DNA from: Chrysemys picta bellii
Lineage: Eukaryota > Chordata > Testudines > Emydidae
Direction: 5' to 3'
Assembly (NCBI RefSeq): GCF_011386835.1
Contig: NC_088791.1
Coordinates: 11,904,998 to 11,968,997, forward strand
DNA: 64,000 bases
Position numbers and translations under genes: made by a program. The stretch's first letter is position 1; each line of letters begins with the position of its first letter. The notes under the pieces were generated by a model. That model was not told the DNA's origin. It did no database searches and worked only from the letters and a program-made list of their open reading frames with translations. Of the stretch, positions 51,972-63,327 are shown piece after piece.

Positions 51972-52388
51972 ATCAGAGGGGTACCTGTGTTAGTCTGAAT
52001 CTGTAAAAAGCAACAAAGGGTCCTGTGGCACCTTTAAGACTAAGGTCTGGTCTATACTACCCGCCTGAATCGGCGGGTAGAAATCGACCTCTCGGGGATC
52101 GATTTATCGCGTCCCGTCGGGACGCGACAATCGATCCCCGAATCGGCGCTCTAACTCCACCAGCGGAGGTGGTAGTAAGCGCCGCCGACAAAAAGCCGCA
52201 GAAGTCGATTTTGCCGCCGTCCTCACAATGGGGTAAGTCGGCTGCAATACGTCGAATTCAGCTACGCTATTCACGTAGCTGAATTTGCGTATCTTAAATC
52301 GACTCCCCGCTGTAGTGTAGATGTACCCTAACAGATACTCCCAATACTTCTGTTAGTCTTAAAGGTGCCACAGGACCCTCTGTTGCTT
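51972..52388. repeat. Snapback copy of the short retroposed repeat, TSD 14 bp
   Basis: The forward arm (caacaaagggtcctgtggcac to aagactaa) is answered by the inverse arm (tgttagtctt to ccacaggaccctctgttg). TATATTAGTCTGGT lies on both outer sides (51958-51971 and 52389-52402). A Harbinger MITE (52044-52328) sits in the forward arm. Confidence 0.85.
52044..52328. mobile_element. PIF/Harbinger-like MITE, TSD TAA
   Basis: 285 bp, ends GGTCTGGTCTATACTAC and (inverted) GGGTACATCTACACTAC. TAA lies at 52041-52043 and 52329-52331. The inner hairpin ggggatcgatttatcgcgtc / gacgcgacaatcgatcccc is shared with 6868-7157. Confidence 0.85.
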
Positions 52389-52691
52389 TATATTAGTCTG
52401 GTTTCTTTTGATCTTTTATTTCAAAAGGTGAAGACGACTTCCCATTATTCTTTTTTGCTAGGACTTTCGAGGACTGAATGTGAATGTGCAGTCTGAATGC
52501 TAGCTGAAGTGTTCACACTCGGAAGGCACCAGTAATCATTCCCTAAACTTAAATTTGAAGCAAGTCCTGCTTGAAAATCCCCCTTGGGTTGAGTGACAAG
52601 TGTCAGTGAAACTCCGCCGTACTCTGTAAGAGGGAGTCTGAGCTGCTGGTTACTGTGGTACCAAAGCAGACTGGAGGAGAACAAATACTCA

Positions 52692-52992
52692 GCCCTGGTC
52701 TATACTGTGGGGGGGGACGGACGATCGATCTAAGTTACGCAACTTCAGCTACGTGAATAACGTAGCTGAAGTCGAGGTACTTATATCAACTTACTGTGGT
52801 GTCTTCACCGCGGTGAGTCGACTCCTGCTGCTCCCCCGTCAACTCTGCCTGTGCCTCTCGCGGCACTGGAGATCAGGAGTTGACGGGAGAGCACTTGGGG
52901 GTTGATTTATCATGTCTAGACTAGACGCGATAAATCGATCCCCGCTGGATCGATTGCTGCCCGCCGATCTGGCGGGTAGTGTAGACATACCC
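52692..52992. mobile_element. PIF/Harbinger-like MITE, TSD TCA
   Basis: About 301 bp, ends gccctggtctatactg and (inverted) gggtatgtctacacta, between TCA at 52689-52691 and 52993-52995. An internal ttcagctacgtgaataacgtagctgaa palindrome and gataaatcgatcccc are shared with the copy at 52044. Confidence 0.75.
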
Positions 52993-53031
52993 TCAGTAAG
53001 CATGAACTCCAGAAGGAGCCTATCACTCAGG

Positions 53032-54080
53032 TAGGGTGACCAGATCACCCAAGTCAAATATCGGGACGCGGGGGGAGGGGGGCGGGAGGGTGATGCGCGT
53101 GGGGGGCGTGGCGGGGGGCGGGGCCAAAAAAAAAACCCCTTCCTCCGCAAGCGCTGGAGGGAGGCCCGGGAGACGCAGGGGAAGCGCGGGGCCGGGGTGA
53201 GTAAGAGTCTGGCCTTGCCCCGAGCTGGCAGGACTCAGTTGGGTGGTAGGGAGAGTAGGGGGGGCGGCCCGCAGTGCCAGGCGGCGGCTGTTCTCCCCCC
53301 CCCCGGGCAGCGGGACTCGGGAGCAGCCGCTGCTGCATCTCCCACTGCCGCAGGGGGAGGAAGCGGCCATGGCTGCTGCCCAGCTGGTGCAATCCTGTGG
53401 CGGCCCCGGAGTGGGGGCAGCAGGCCCCAGCCCCCCCATCCCGCTCGGGTCCCGCAGGGGAACGAATGGGGCTGGGCTGCCGATGTCTCCGCCGCAGGAT
53501 AGCACCAGCTGGGCAGCAGCCCAGACGCGACTGGCCAGGGGCTGGGCCCAGCGTACGCGCTGCTGGGTTCCTGCAGCAGGCCCCGGCTCGGGGGGTTCGC
53601 GGGCACCAGAGCCGCAGCCGCCGAGCGCCATGGCCGCTTCCTCCCCCGCGGCAGTGGGAGCTGCAGCAGCGGCTGCTCCCGAGTCCTGCTGCCCAGGGGG
53701 AGAACAGCCGCCGCCTGGCCCCGCGGGCCGCCCCCCCTCCTCGCCCTACCGCCCGACTGCGTCCTGCCTGCTCGGGGCCAGGCCGGACTCTCACTCACCC
53801 CGGCCCCGCGCTTCCCCTGCGTCTCCCGGGCCTCCCTCCAGCGCTTGCGGAGGGAGGGGGAATGGTGAGCCCGGGGAAGAGGCGGGGATTCGGGGAGGGA
53901 GCCAATCGGGGAGGAGGGGGTGGAGTCGGGGCGGGGGGGGGGGTGCGAGCACTTCCGGGCTCCAGGCTCTGGGGCATTTCCTTGTTTGTCCAGTGTCCTG
54001 ACCGCACGTCGGTCGGGACGCGGGACAAACAAGGAAATATCGGGACAGTCCCGATAAAATCGGGACGTCTGGTCACCCTA
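53032..54080. mobile_element. Large hAT element carrying long GC-rich inverted repeats, TSD CACTCAGG
   Basis: 1049 bp with ends TAGGGTGACCAGAT and GTCTGGTCACCCTA. The perfect 8-bp duplication CACTCAGG flanks it (53024-53031 and 54081-54088). Inside, about 53145-53375 is repeated inverted at about 53615-53865 (shared ctccgcaagcgctggaggga, gcggctgttctcccc, gaagcggccatgg). A smaller pair (gctgctgcccagctggtg, inverted near 53500) is nested between them. No transposase is present, so it is a non-autonomous relative of 26054-26178. Long frames on both strands come from the GC-rich arms. Confidence 0.9.
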
Positions 54081-54098
54081 CACTCAGGCCTCCAAGCA

Positions 54099-54365
54099 GT
54101 GGCGTAGCCAGCGTCTAAGAGGAGGGGGAGCAAACATAAAGAAGGCGCCCGCCCCCTTGGCTCCTCCTCCGCCCCCCCCCCCCCCTTGGCTCCTCCGGCC
54201 CTGCCGTGCCACCCTCGTGGCTCCCCCCCTCTCCTGCGGCCGCAGCTGCCGGCCGCCATGCTGTGCCCCCCCCCCCCCACTCTTCCAGCCGCGCCTGCTG
54301 TCCTCCCATGGCTGCCGGCCGCCAGCCTGCGCCCCCCTCCCCTCGCTCCTCCGGCCGCGGCTGCC
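54099..54365. repeat. GC-rich insertion between 12-bp direct repeats
   Basis: GGCCTCCAAGCA occurs at 54087-54098 and 54366-54377 with a C-rich, repetitive interior (ctcctccggcc and gctgccggccgcc units) beginning gtggcgtagccagcg. The direct repeats suggest an insertion. The family is not recognised. Confidence 0.6.
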
Positions 54366-54383
54366 GGCCTCCAAGCAAAGTTA

Positions 54384-54631
54384 GGCCTGTCTATACTAGG
54401 AAACTAGGTTGGTATAACCATGTAGCTCAGGGAGGTGAAAAGTCCACACCCCTGAGCGACACAGTTAAACTGATCTAACCCCTGGTGTAGAAAGTGCTAG
54501 GTGGATGGGAGAATTTTCCCACTGACCTAGCAACTGCCTCTTGGGGAGGTGGAGAGTCTATCCCGACAGGAGAACCCCTCCCCCCTTCACTGATGCACTG
54601 CAACTGTAGCGTTTTAAGTGTAGACAAGCCC
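54384..54631. mobile_element. Harbinger-like MITE, TSD TTA
   Basis: 248 bp, ends GGCCTGTCTATACTAG and (inverted) GGGCTTGTCTACACTT. TTA lies at 54381-54383 and 54632-54634. Its interior differs from the 52044 copy. Confidence 0.8.
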
Positions 54632-54662
54632 TTAAACCAGTTTGGTTTTGATTCCAAAACTT

Positions 54663-54841
54663 TCATAGAATATCAGGGTTGGAAGGGACCTCAGGAAGTC
54701 ATCTAGTCCAACTCCCTGCTCAAAGTAGGGCTAATCCCCCACTTTTTTTGCCCCCGATCCTTAAATGGTCCCCTCAAGGATTGAACTCACAACTCTGGAT
54801 TTAGCAGGCCAATGCTCAAACCACTAGAATTATCCCTCCCT
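54663..54841 (-). mobile_element. Tortoise pol III SINE
   Basis: The CR1-like tail comes first on the plus strand (catagaatatcagggttgg, gtcatctagtccaactccc). The tRNA-like head is at the right (ggattgaactcacaactctgg, ccactagaattatccctccc). Confidence 0.9.
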
Positions 54842-56257
54842 TCCTGTTTTTCTTTCCACCAGTTCAATTGATTACCTTGCCATGAGTGAGCTCCTGTAAC
54901 TGAGACTAAACAGACAACTGCCTCCTTAAATTCCCGGGATTAGTATTTGTAAGAATTGACAATAGGCTGTATTAATTCCATGCTTTTGATTATGGACTAT
55001 ATTAATCTGATGACTTGACAAATTGGTGATTCAACTCAGTATCACTGCTAATCTATTGATTTACTGAGTCGATTACAATTTGTGAGCTTGATTTGATAAT
55101 TGTGTTTTCTTAATTAGTTCTGTAAAAATTCATAGTAGTTAGGTCTGGTGATAAATTTGTTTGATTGCAAGTTTGCTGGCTTATTATCTTTTAATAATTT
55201 CCATACAAAGTATACAGAGCTGATTCTACTTTCAAATAAGCAAGTTGGGTCAGAACAAGCCTCGAGAACGAAGGTAACTTAGCCAAAGTATCTCAGAGCC
55301 ACTTGGCTTGTTCACTGAATGAAATCTTTGGTTTCTTACTCAGGGTGGGTAGAGTCATCAACTGAGCTTTGCATCCTTTCCTGCACTTGTCAGCAAAAGC
55401 AAAGAGAAGAGCTTGGCTTATGCATGAGGGACTGGTGAATGGGTTAGGGGCGGAGGGACTAATGGACCGGGTAAGGAGTGGAAGACGGGGGAGAACTGCT
55501 GGCTTTGGGAGAACAGAATTGCCTGCATTGCCCTCAACATGTTCAACACTTGCAGATGTGGCCCAGGAAGGAAGGGAATGAACAGGGGGATTTATAGATT
55601 CCAAGGCCAACTGGGACCCCCACCAGCTCTCCTCCCACCACTCATGTTAACCATGCTTATTATGGTCCGATGGTCCAACCGGTATCACGGCCCCATTATG
55701 CTAGGCATGGCACAAACAAGGAGAAGCAGACAGTCCCTGCCCCAGTGAACTTACAGCCTCAGTTATTGTATGGATGTGCCCATTCACATTGCAATGGGCG
55801 TGTTTATAAATCACAGGGAAAGAGATCAATAGAATAAAATGGGCCAACTACGAAGTTCCTTCCGCGCGCTAGGCCAGTCGCACCAGCTATGCATCTGGGC
55901 CAATGCTCGTAAAACACTTCGAGGGAAGTGCCTATTAGCTATGCGAAGTTACACGATCAAATGGACCATCGATACCGGTTAACACAGTGTGTAAAGAGTT
56001 AAGTAAAAGGAGAAAGAATACTGCCCCCCCGTTTGACCAGATATGGGGAGACTCCCGCTTTAGGAATCCCATAGAAGCCAGGCTGTCAGACACTGGACCG
56101 TCAGTCATCCCTTGTCCCTCCCTCCTGCTCCAGGGCTGTTTTGGCTTTGGGGAGAGGTAAGAAAAGGACTGCAGGTTTTGCTTCTGCTTATTCCCCTGCA
56201 GCCAGAAAGCGGAGTAAATATCAGCTTCTGTGACTGAGAGCACACCTGGAGCCTTTA
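54842..56257. other. Intergenic DNA, little recognised
   Basis: AT-rich at 54.9-55.2 kb. A L2-like scrap (ggcacaaacaaggagaagcagacagtccctgcccc) lies at about 55707-55742. No gene is seen. Confidence 0.55.
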
Positions 56258-56306
56258 GAGTAGCAGCCGTGTTAGTCTGTATCCGTAAAAAGAACAGGAG
56301 TACTTC
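56258..56306. repeat. Fragment of the short retroposed repeat
   Basis: gtagcagccgtgttagtctg followed by tatccgtaaaaagaacaggagtac matches the outer part of the family seen at 51972. Confidence 0.75.
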
Positions 56307-56539
56307 TTCTCTAGTTCAGATCACCTGCCCCACCCCCTCTTCTTCCTCCTGCAGAGGTGAGCCTGACACATTCCATATTTGTAGAGCACTTTCTCTTTGT
56401 CTCTTTCTCTCTCTCTGCATCACTCATTTATCTGTTCTGCTTTATTGTTCCCCAGCTGCCCTGGGAGGGCTGGAAGAGCAGCAGCCTTTGCTATTGCACA
56501 GGCTGGATTTTGGATCCTAAATTCCTACAGATCTGTAAT

Positions 56540-56633
56540 AAGCGACAAAGAGTCCTGTGGCACCTTATAGACTAACAGATGTATTGGAGCATAAGCTTTC
56601 GTGGGTGAATACCCACTTCGTCAGACGTCAGAT
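56540..56633. repeat. Short retroposed repeat, TSD 14 bp
   Basis: 94 bp (aagcgacaaagagtcctgtgg to cacttcgtcagacgtc) flanked by a perfect 14-bp TACAGATCTGTAAT at 56526-56539 and 56634-56647. Confidence 0.88.
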
Positions 56634-56796
56634 TACAGATCTGTAATGTTCAACCCCACATAAACCTGGAAGCTTCGAAAGATCCGAAAACCCAGCAACA
56701 GCTAAGGAGACTCACATGATAAGGCTGCAGCCCTGAGTGTGAAGTAAATGCAGGAAATTACTTGTCCACCCAAATCCTACATTTTTCTCTTTGTCA

Positions 56797-56798
<2 letters not shown>

Positions 56799-56881
<83 letters not shown>
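56799..56881 (+). repeat. (AC)n microsatellite
   Basis: About 83 bp of uninterrupted AC dinucleotides. Confidence 0.98.
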
Positions 56882-56882
<1 letters not shown>

Positions 56883-56960
56883 CATTAGGCACCAGCATTA
56901 GCTATGGATCTCTTTAGATCGGGGGTATTTTAGAAAGAGGATCTGCTACAATCTGAGGCC

Positions 56961-57281
56961 TTCCCTACACACAAAGGTTGTACTGCTTTAACTACAGAGG
57001 GCAGGTCTACACTTAAAACACTGCATTGGCGCAGCTGGACTGCTGCAGCTGCACCGGTGTAGTGCTGTAATGAAGACGCTCTACACCGATGGGAGAGAGC
57101 ACGTACTTAGCCCACCTCCCCGAGAGGCAGTAGCTTTGTCAGCTGGAGAAGCTCTCCGGCCAACACAGTCCTGTCTACATGCGGGGTTAAGGTTGGTATA
57201 ACTGTCACTCAGGGGTGTGGATTTTTCACATCTGAGTGATGTAGTTATACTGCTATAGGTCTCTAGTGTAGACCAGGCCTC
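56961..57281. mobile_element. Degenerate Harbinger-like MITE
   Basis: The outer ends ggccttccctacac and the inverse gtgtagaccaggcc lie between TGA and TCA. A second start-like ggcaggtctacactt at 57001 suggests nesting or rearrangement. A related scrap with tataccagtatacc continues to about 57560. Confidence 0.5.
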
Positions 57282-57293
57282 AGATGTTATGTT

Positions 57294-57405
57294 CTTTGGA
57301 GCAGGGACTGTCTTTTGTTGTGTGTTTGTACAGCACCTAGCACAACAGGGTCCTGGTCCATGAAGAAGGCTCCTAGGTGCTACAATAATGCAATAAATAG
57401 TAATA
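57294..57405 (+). repeat. L2-like 3' tail
   Basis: gagcagggactgtctttt, gtacagcacctagcacaaca and aatgcaataaatagtaatagtaat match the L2/CORE tail order (agggactgtct, agcacctagcaca, aataaat). Confidence 0.6.
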
Positions 57406-57623
57406 GTAATAAACTTGTATAGTTAAAGTGGTAAAACTCCTGGTATGGGTGTAGTTATACCTGTATAACGCTGCCTTATACCAGTATACCTCATTCCCAA
57501 ATGGGAAGGGAAATAAACGATACTGGGAAAGGCACCTTTACACTGGGATAACTGCATCCACACAACTGGTTGTGCTAGTACAGCTACTTGGTTAAAAAAA
57601 AAAAAGTCACATGCTCAACCCTA

Positions 57624-58275
57624 ATCATAGAATATTAAGGTTGGAAGAGACCTCAGGAGGTCATTTAGTCCAACCCCCTGCTCAAAGCAGGACCAACACC
57701 CAGTAAATCATCCCAGCCAGGGCTTTGTCAAGCTGGGCCTTAAAAACCTCTAAGGATGGAGATTCCACCACCTCCTTAGGTAACCCATTCCAGTGCTTCA
57801 CCACCCTCCTAGTGAAATAGTGTTTCCTAATATCCAACCTAGACCTCCCCCACTGCAACTTGAGACCATTGCTCCTTGTTCTGTCATCTGCCACCACTTG
57901 AGAACAGCCGAGCTCCATCCTCTTTGGAACCTCCCTCCCTGCTATCAAATCCTCCCTCACTCTTCTTTTCTGCAGACTAAACAAGCCCAGTTCCCCCAAC
58001 TTCTCCTTGTAAGCCATGTGCCCCAGCCCCCTGATCATTTTCGTTGCCCTCCGCTGGAGTCTCTCCAATTTTTCCACATCCTTTCTGTAGTGGGAGGACC
58101 AAAACTGAACGCAATACTCCAGATGTGGCCTCACCAGTGCCGAACAGAGGGGAATAATCACTTCCCTCGATCTGCTGGCAATGCTCCTACTAATGCAGCC
58201 CAATATGCCATTAGCCTTCTTGGCAACAAGGGCACACTTCTGACTCATATCCAGCTTCTCATCCACGGTCGTCCC
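57624..58275 (-). mobile_element. CR1 LINE, end of ORF2 and 3' end
   Basis: On the minus strand a 194-codon open stretch (58266-57682) reads [32 protein letters not shown] and [15 protein letters not shown], the C-terminal part of CR1 ORF2. The plus-strand left edge is the terminal catagaatattaaggttgg. It is the best preserved CR1 protein stretch in the window and is 5'-truncated. Confidence 0.95.
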
Positions 58276-58782
58276 CTAATGGTTATACATGTACAACATC
58301 TGTGCCAGGCCTAAACACTGATCCACCCATCTAACTGTAATCACTAAAGAGAGGAATTAAATGTCGTTGCTGGCTAATGATACAGCCATGGAACCAAAGG
58401 ACATATCCTGGGCTGATAGGGCCTATAAATGATAATAGACCTTACTCAAAAAGGCTGCAGTGGATGAGATACAGGGGTGTGAAACAGCACTTGGGAGAAA
58501 AGCTCTCTTGAATTGGGTACACACACAGATCCTTTGAGATAAGAACTAGTACCCTTTGATCCCTCCAGTGATTAGAAGAACACCCTTGTATTGAGGAAAC
58601 TGAATTTAAAATGTTGACAATGGTGATTAGATAAGCAAACTTTGTGAGAAGTCTGAGCTCTTGTCTAAACTGGTAATGATGGCCCTTGACATGTTGAATA
58701 ACAAAGTGTTACCAGAGGGCCAAGGAAGGTCATAAACCATGCACAGGGGAAGGTGCTTTGCAGGGCCATGCAAGGCGGAGGA

Positions 58783-59025
58783 AGAGACCTCAGGAGGTCA
58801 TTTAGTCCAATCCCCTGCTCAAAGCAGGACCAATTCCCAACTAAAATCATCCCAGCCAGGGCTTTGTCAAGCCTGACCTTAAAAACCTCTAAGGAAGGAG
58901 ATTCCACCACCTCCCTAGGTAACCCATTCCAGTGCTTCACCACCCTCCTAGTGAAAAAGTTTTTCCTAATATCCAACCTAAACCTCCCCCACTGCAACTT
59001 GAGACCATTAATCCTTGTTCTGTCA
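58783..59025 (-). mobile_element. CR1 LINE 3' end
   Basis: gaagagacctcaggaggtca through aacccattccagtgcttcacc to cttgagaccattaatcc, inverted. The terminal repeat is missing. Confidence 0.9.
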
Positions 59026-59030
59026 ATTCA

Positions 59031-61314
59031 GTGCTTCTAACCAGCCTCCAGCCCTGAGCTGCATCCATCACCCGGGTAGATAATACCAGACAATGTAGAA
59101 ACCTCCTCCCTTTCTTCCCCAAACCATCAGAGCTGTAAGGCACCCTACTGAGCACAGGGTTGTTATTCTCCAGATGCAGCAGGATCCCATGATAAGCTAC
59201 AGCACGTTCTGCCAGATAATCAGGTGACTGACTGCTCGGTCCTAAAACCTCAGGTAGTTGCAAATTCCCATCAATCTGAACCTACCTCCTGCACAGTCTC
59301 ACGGGAACTGCTGGCTCTCAACCGTTCTAGAAGAACCAGACACACCTATGGTGCTATAGACATATTAATATACTGGGGAATAATTTAGCTAATTTTCTCT
59401 ATATAGCTAGGAGACCACATTGAACACTTCCAGCAAATGTCCTGAAATGATAGAGCGAGATACAGAAAATGACGGAGGGGGCAGTACATATGTCCTCCAT
59501 ATAGAAAACTAGGACATGGCTGTTCATTGATTGGTTATTATTTATATTACTGTAGTGCGCAGAGCATTAGTCAGGGACCAGGACCCCATTGTGCTGCAAA
59601 CATAGAATACAAAAGTCAGTCCCTGTCCCAAAGAGCTAAGTGCAATCTAAGTATAGGACAAGAGACAACAGATGGATACAGGCAGACAGGAAAGTACAAG
59701 GAGTCAGTCTGATAGGCGGTGATCTCACCACACCAGCAGCCTAACCTTTGTCAGGGTCTTTGTAGGACTCATGGCAAAGGAGAATTTTGAGGAGGGCGTT
59801 GAAGGTGGATAGTAAGGTAGCTTTGCAGATGTTTATGGGGAATGTGCCGCAAGTGAGTGGGGCAGCATGGGAGAAAGCATGAAAGTGCTTGTTTGAAGAT
59901 GTCACAAGTGGGTGATGGAGGCCGGCATCGTGAGCCAATCGGAGGTGAGCGTTGACAGCTCTACAAGGAATGAGAGATGATAGGGCAGGGTGGGGACTGA
60001 CTGTGACGGGCCTTGAAAGTGAAGACAAGCAGTTGATGTTCTGTGGCTTATGGTTTGCTTGGTTCAGGCACTAGCTTAGGCAGGAATTACAAAGTATTAC
60101 ATCCTGCCTCTACCCTAGGGACAAGAGTTGAGTTTAGATTGGGTTTAGCTAAGCCCAACATAACTCACCCACTCTTGCTAATCAAGATAAATCCAGAGAG
60201 GTCAAGGATTAAATGGGCCATGGAGAATGTACCCCGCCCCTCCGATGGTCCCCCCTCTTAAGAGCTCATATAAAGAGCTGCACAGAGGAAGCCATTTGCA
60301 GGGCACAAGAAGTTTTATTGGTCCTACCCAGCCTGGGAATGTATTCTTGAGCGCCATCTACTGGCACCTCTGTTAACTAACTATTGACATCTGTTTAGCC
60401 CTACAGTTCTCTCAACACCTCCAGGGCTAGGAAGCATTGCCAGGAAAATGTGTAGGACAACGTGTACTGACTGACTGTACTCTGGATAGAGGACCAGAGT
60501 CTCTGGGGATCTCAAGCTGGCACCTTTTGCCTTACGAAATTCACAGAAAATGAAAGGCGAGGAAAATGTAATTATCGGAAGAATGAAATACAGACATTGT
60601 TGTCTGGCAATGAATAAAAACTGGACAAAAGAACATTGCTAGCCACCACACTTCCATTCTTCCTAATCTACTTTTGGCTACAGGCTAACCCCTTCAGTCA
60701 GCACAACGGTATTTCACGCAATTTAGTGAAGGTCAGAGTGAAATTGAGTCAGATGATACAGATCCAGAGCAGCGCTAATTTGTTTTTGAGTTGATTGGCT
60801 AATCTGTTATCTGATCCAAAAGGTTTCATGTGCTGAAAAGTCAAAGGAAAGTTCGAAAAAGAACAGTAAAGACGTGAGAGGTGTGGTGCAAATGGATTAG
60901 CCATTAGCTCTGGGTCAAATTCTACTTTCCGTTACAGTACTGTAAATATGGATTAGCTCTTCCGAAGTCAGTGGAGTTACCCTGGATTTTCACCCACACA
61001 AGAGCGAGCTGAATGTGGCCCTCTATGTTCAAGTTAAACAGAACACATGTAGGTCTAATTCTACTCAATAGTTCATAAACCTACCCATGGAAGCTCTATT
61101 CTGAGAAAGGAAGAAACAAGTCATCCTTAATTGTGTCTCATAATTTTACCAATGAAAGGACTTTTCTAATCACCTACAATAGGGCGCGTCCGTCCTCTTA
61201 TTTGGAAGGTGGTGTCCTGCCTGGGGATTTTTCTGGATTAATTTCTGCCCCGGACTCTCAGATAGCAGTGGTGGCCGGAAATGCTTGTGTCCATTTCTAG
61301 CTGTGGCGATCTGG
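59031..61314. other. Intergenic DNA, no gene
   Basis: Apart from the relic at 59565-60030, I recognise nothing firm. A weak hairpin repeat (gtcaaattctactttccgttac to cagtggagttaccctgg) lies at 60912-61020. Confidence 0.55.
59565..60030 (+). repeat. Old interspersed repeat, LINE-like
   Basis: ggaccaggaccccattgtgctgc, gtccctgtcccaaagagc, gacaagagacaacagatgg and gccttgaaagtgaagacaag form an ordered set also seen in part at 30745-30835. I infer an L2/L3-type relic. Confidence 0.5.
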
Positions 61315-61322
61315 CCCTAGGC

Positions 61323-63327
61323 CAGGGGTCGGCAACCTTTCAGAAGTGGTGTGCCGAGTCTTCATTTACTCACTCTTATGTAAGGTCTCGCATGCCAGTC
61401 ATACATTTTAACGTTTTTAGAAGGTCTCTTTCTATAAGTCTATAATATATAACTAAACTATTGTTGTATATAAAGTAAATAAGGTTTTAAAAATGTTTTT
61501 AGAAGCTTCATTTAAAATTAAATTAAAATGCAGAGCCCCCTGGACCAGTGGCCAGTGCCACTGAAAACCAGCTCACATGCCACCTTCGGCACACGTGCCA
61601 TAGGTTGCCTACCCCTGGCCTAGATCCTACAGTGATGAGCACTTACTATAGTCTCTTCCCAGCAAAGGTGCTAGGCTGCTGGTCTGTGATCTTATTTCTT
61701 GCCTGCTTTCTAGATTACCCGCTATATTGTATACAATCCTATTAACAACAAAGAATCCAATCCATACTAGGATGGTGGTTCCCAGCCACTAATGCTTCAG
61801 GCTCTGGGAGCTAGAATTAGAAGGATGGGACATCAGGCACTCCGAGATCCTCAGCTGTTGTAAGGGGTCAGAGTTCCATTGACTTCAATGGCGCTACGAC
61901 AAACTGACAACAGCTGAGCACCTGCCATCAGCCCCGCCGTAGACCTATTTACACCCATGAACAAAATGAGTCAGGGAGTGTACATTAGCGTAACTTCTAT
62001 CCCCAAATAGGGGTAAAAGTCAGGGTTGACTACGATTGGTGCAAGTTGCTCTCTCTTCTAGCTGCTAAGGAGGTCACTTAGATGCTGATAGAGATTTGGA
62101 TCAGGGAGGAGGGTGTACGATGATAAACATGTGTCTAAGTCAGCCTAAGGTGAGATAACATACAGTCAGGGGGTTGGAAGAACATGCCAGTTACACATCA
62201 CCTCTGAATTTGGCCCTAATGCCTTAGGTTCCTCTTCTCTACCTTAAATGAGCTAAGCATGAAGGTGCCACCAATCAGTCAGCAAGGCAAGCTCCAAGCC
62301 ATAATGGAGTCTGGCCTGCCCTAAGCTTTACTCTTGCAACTACTGTCAGAACTTGGAGAGCACCGGCTGGGAGCATCGGCTGGTTCAGCAGAGTTCTTGG
62401 CCTGGCAAACTGAGATAACTCTCCCAAAAAGGTTTTGAACCTCTGCTTCAGAAGGGGCATTTTCAGTGGCACAATCAGCATCAAGCTGTTAAGTGCCTTT
62501 TGATTACAACGTGGACAATATTAAGAAGCACCCTCACAAGCAGTAAGGAAAGGAAAAAGAAGCCGTGCATGCCATGCTAGACAAATCAAAAACATAAATC
62601 AAGACAAGCCTGCATTTGTCCTTCAACATACAAGAGCTGAGCTCCCCACAAACGAAAATCTTTCAAAATCTCATGCCCAGGTTTGCCAACGTGACCCATT
62701 CCATTTCCCAACAACACAGAGGCTGTTAGATTTGATATTGCAGCTAGACTAGCACAAGATGAGAGGGAGATGATAAGAATTAATGAGGTTCGTCACTGTG
62801 TTCCAGCTGCTGCGTTCAAGCACAACTGAATTCTGCCTGATTTTACCGAATACTGCTCATTTTAGTTAACAGCAAATCCCAGCATCTTGAAACAAACAAG
62901 GACAGAGATGCAACATTAACTATGACTCAGGGTGTTCAGATAGTGCGTAAAATGAACTGATGCCTTCTCACCATTACACTGTACCAGTCCCCTGGCAGAC
63001 TACAGAGCACCAGTATGTGCCAATTAGGCAACCTTTCAGAAGGGGTGTGCCGAGTCTTCATTTAGTCACTCTGATTTAAGGTTTCGCGTGTCAGTAATAT
63101 ATTTTAACGTTTTTAGAAGGTCTCTTTCTGTAAGTCTATAATATAGAACTAAACTAGGGTTGTATGTAAAGTAAATAAGGTTTTTAAAATGCTTAAGAAG
63201 CTTCAGCTAAAATTAAATTACAATGCAGAACCCCCCAGAGCGGTGGCCAGGACCCGGGCAGTGAGTGCCACTGAAAATCAGCTCGTGTGCCGCCTTCGGC
63301 ACACGTGCTATAGGTTGCCAACCCCTG
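61323..63327. mobile_element. Composite unit: hAT MITE - inverted PFKFB3 intron copy - hAT MITE
   Basis: The left edge is a full MITE (61323-61619) starting CAGGGGTCGGCAACC. Then comes the inverse of PFKFB3 intron 18716-20125 (about 61620-63025). Then comes a second MITE in the same orientation (about 63026-63327) ending GGTTGCCAACCCCTG. A perfect 8-bp CCCTAGGC flanks the whole unit (61315-61322 and 63328-63335), as one hAT insertion would leave. The second MITE lacks its inner terminal bases CAGGGG. The intronic locus has only one MITE, with a different duplication (ATCTAGGC), so the distal copy is inferred to be the derived one. Confidence 0.85.

Noticed and set aside
53054..54107. Open frames of 160-277 codons on both strands
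   Set aside because: They lie in the GC-rich inverted-repeat cargo of a hAT element. The compositions are Pro/Gly/Ala/Arg-rich, the overlaps are in several frames, and no domain is recognisable.
57682..58266. 194-codon minus-strand frame as a host gene
   Set aside because: Its motifs and the flanking terminal repeat show it is the C-terminal part of a CR1 LINE ORF2.
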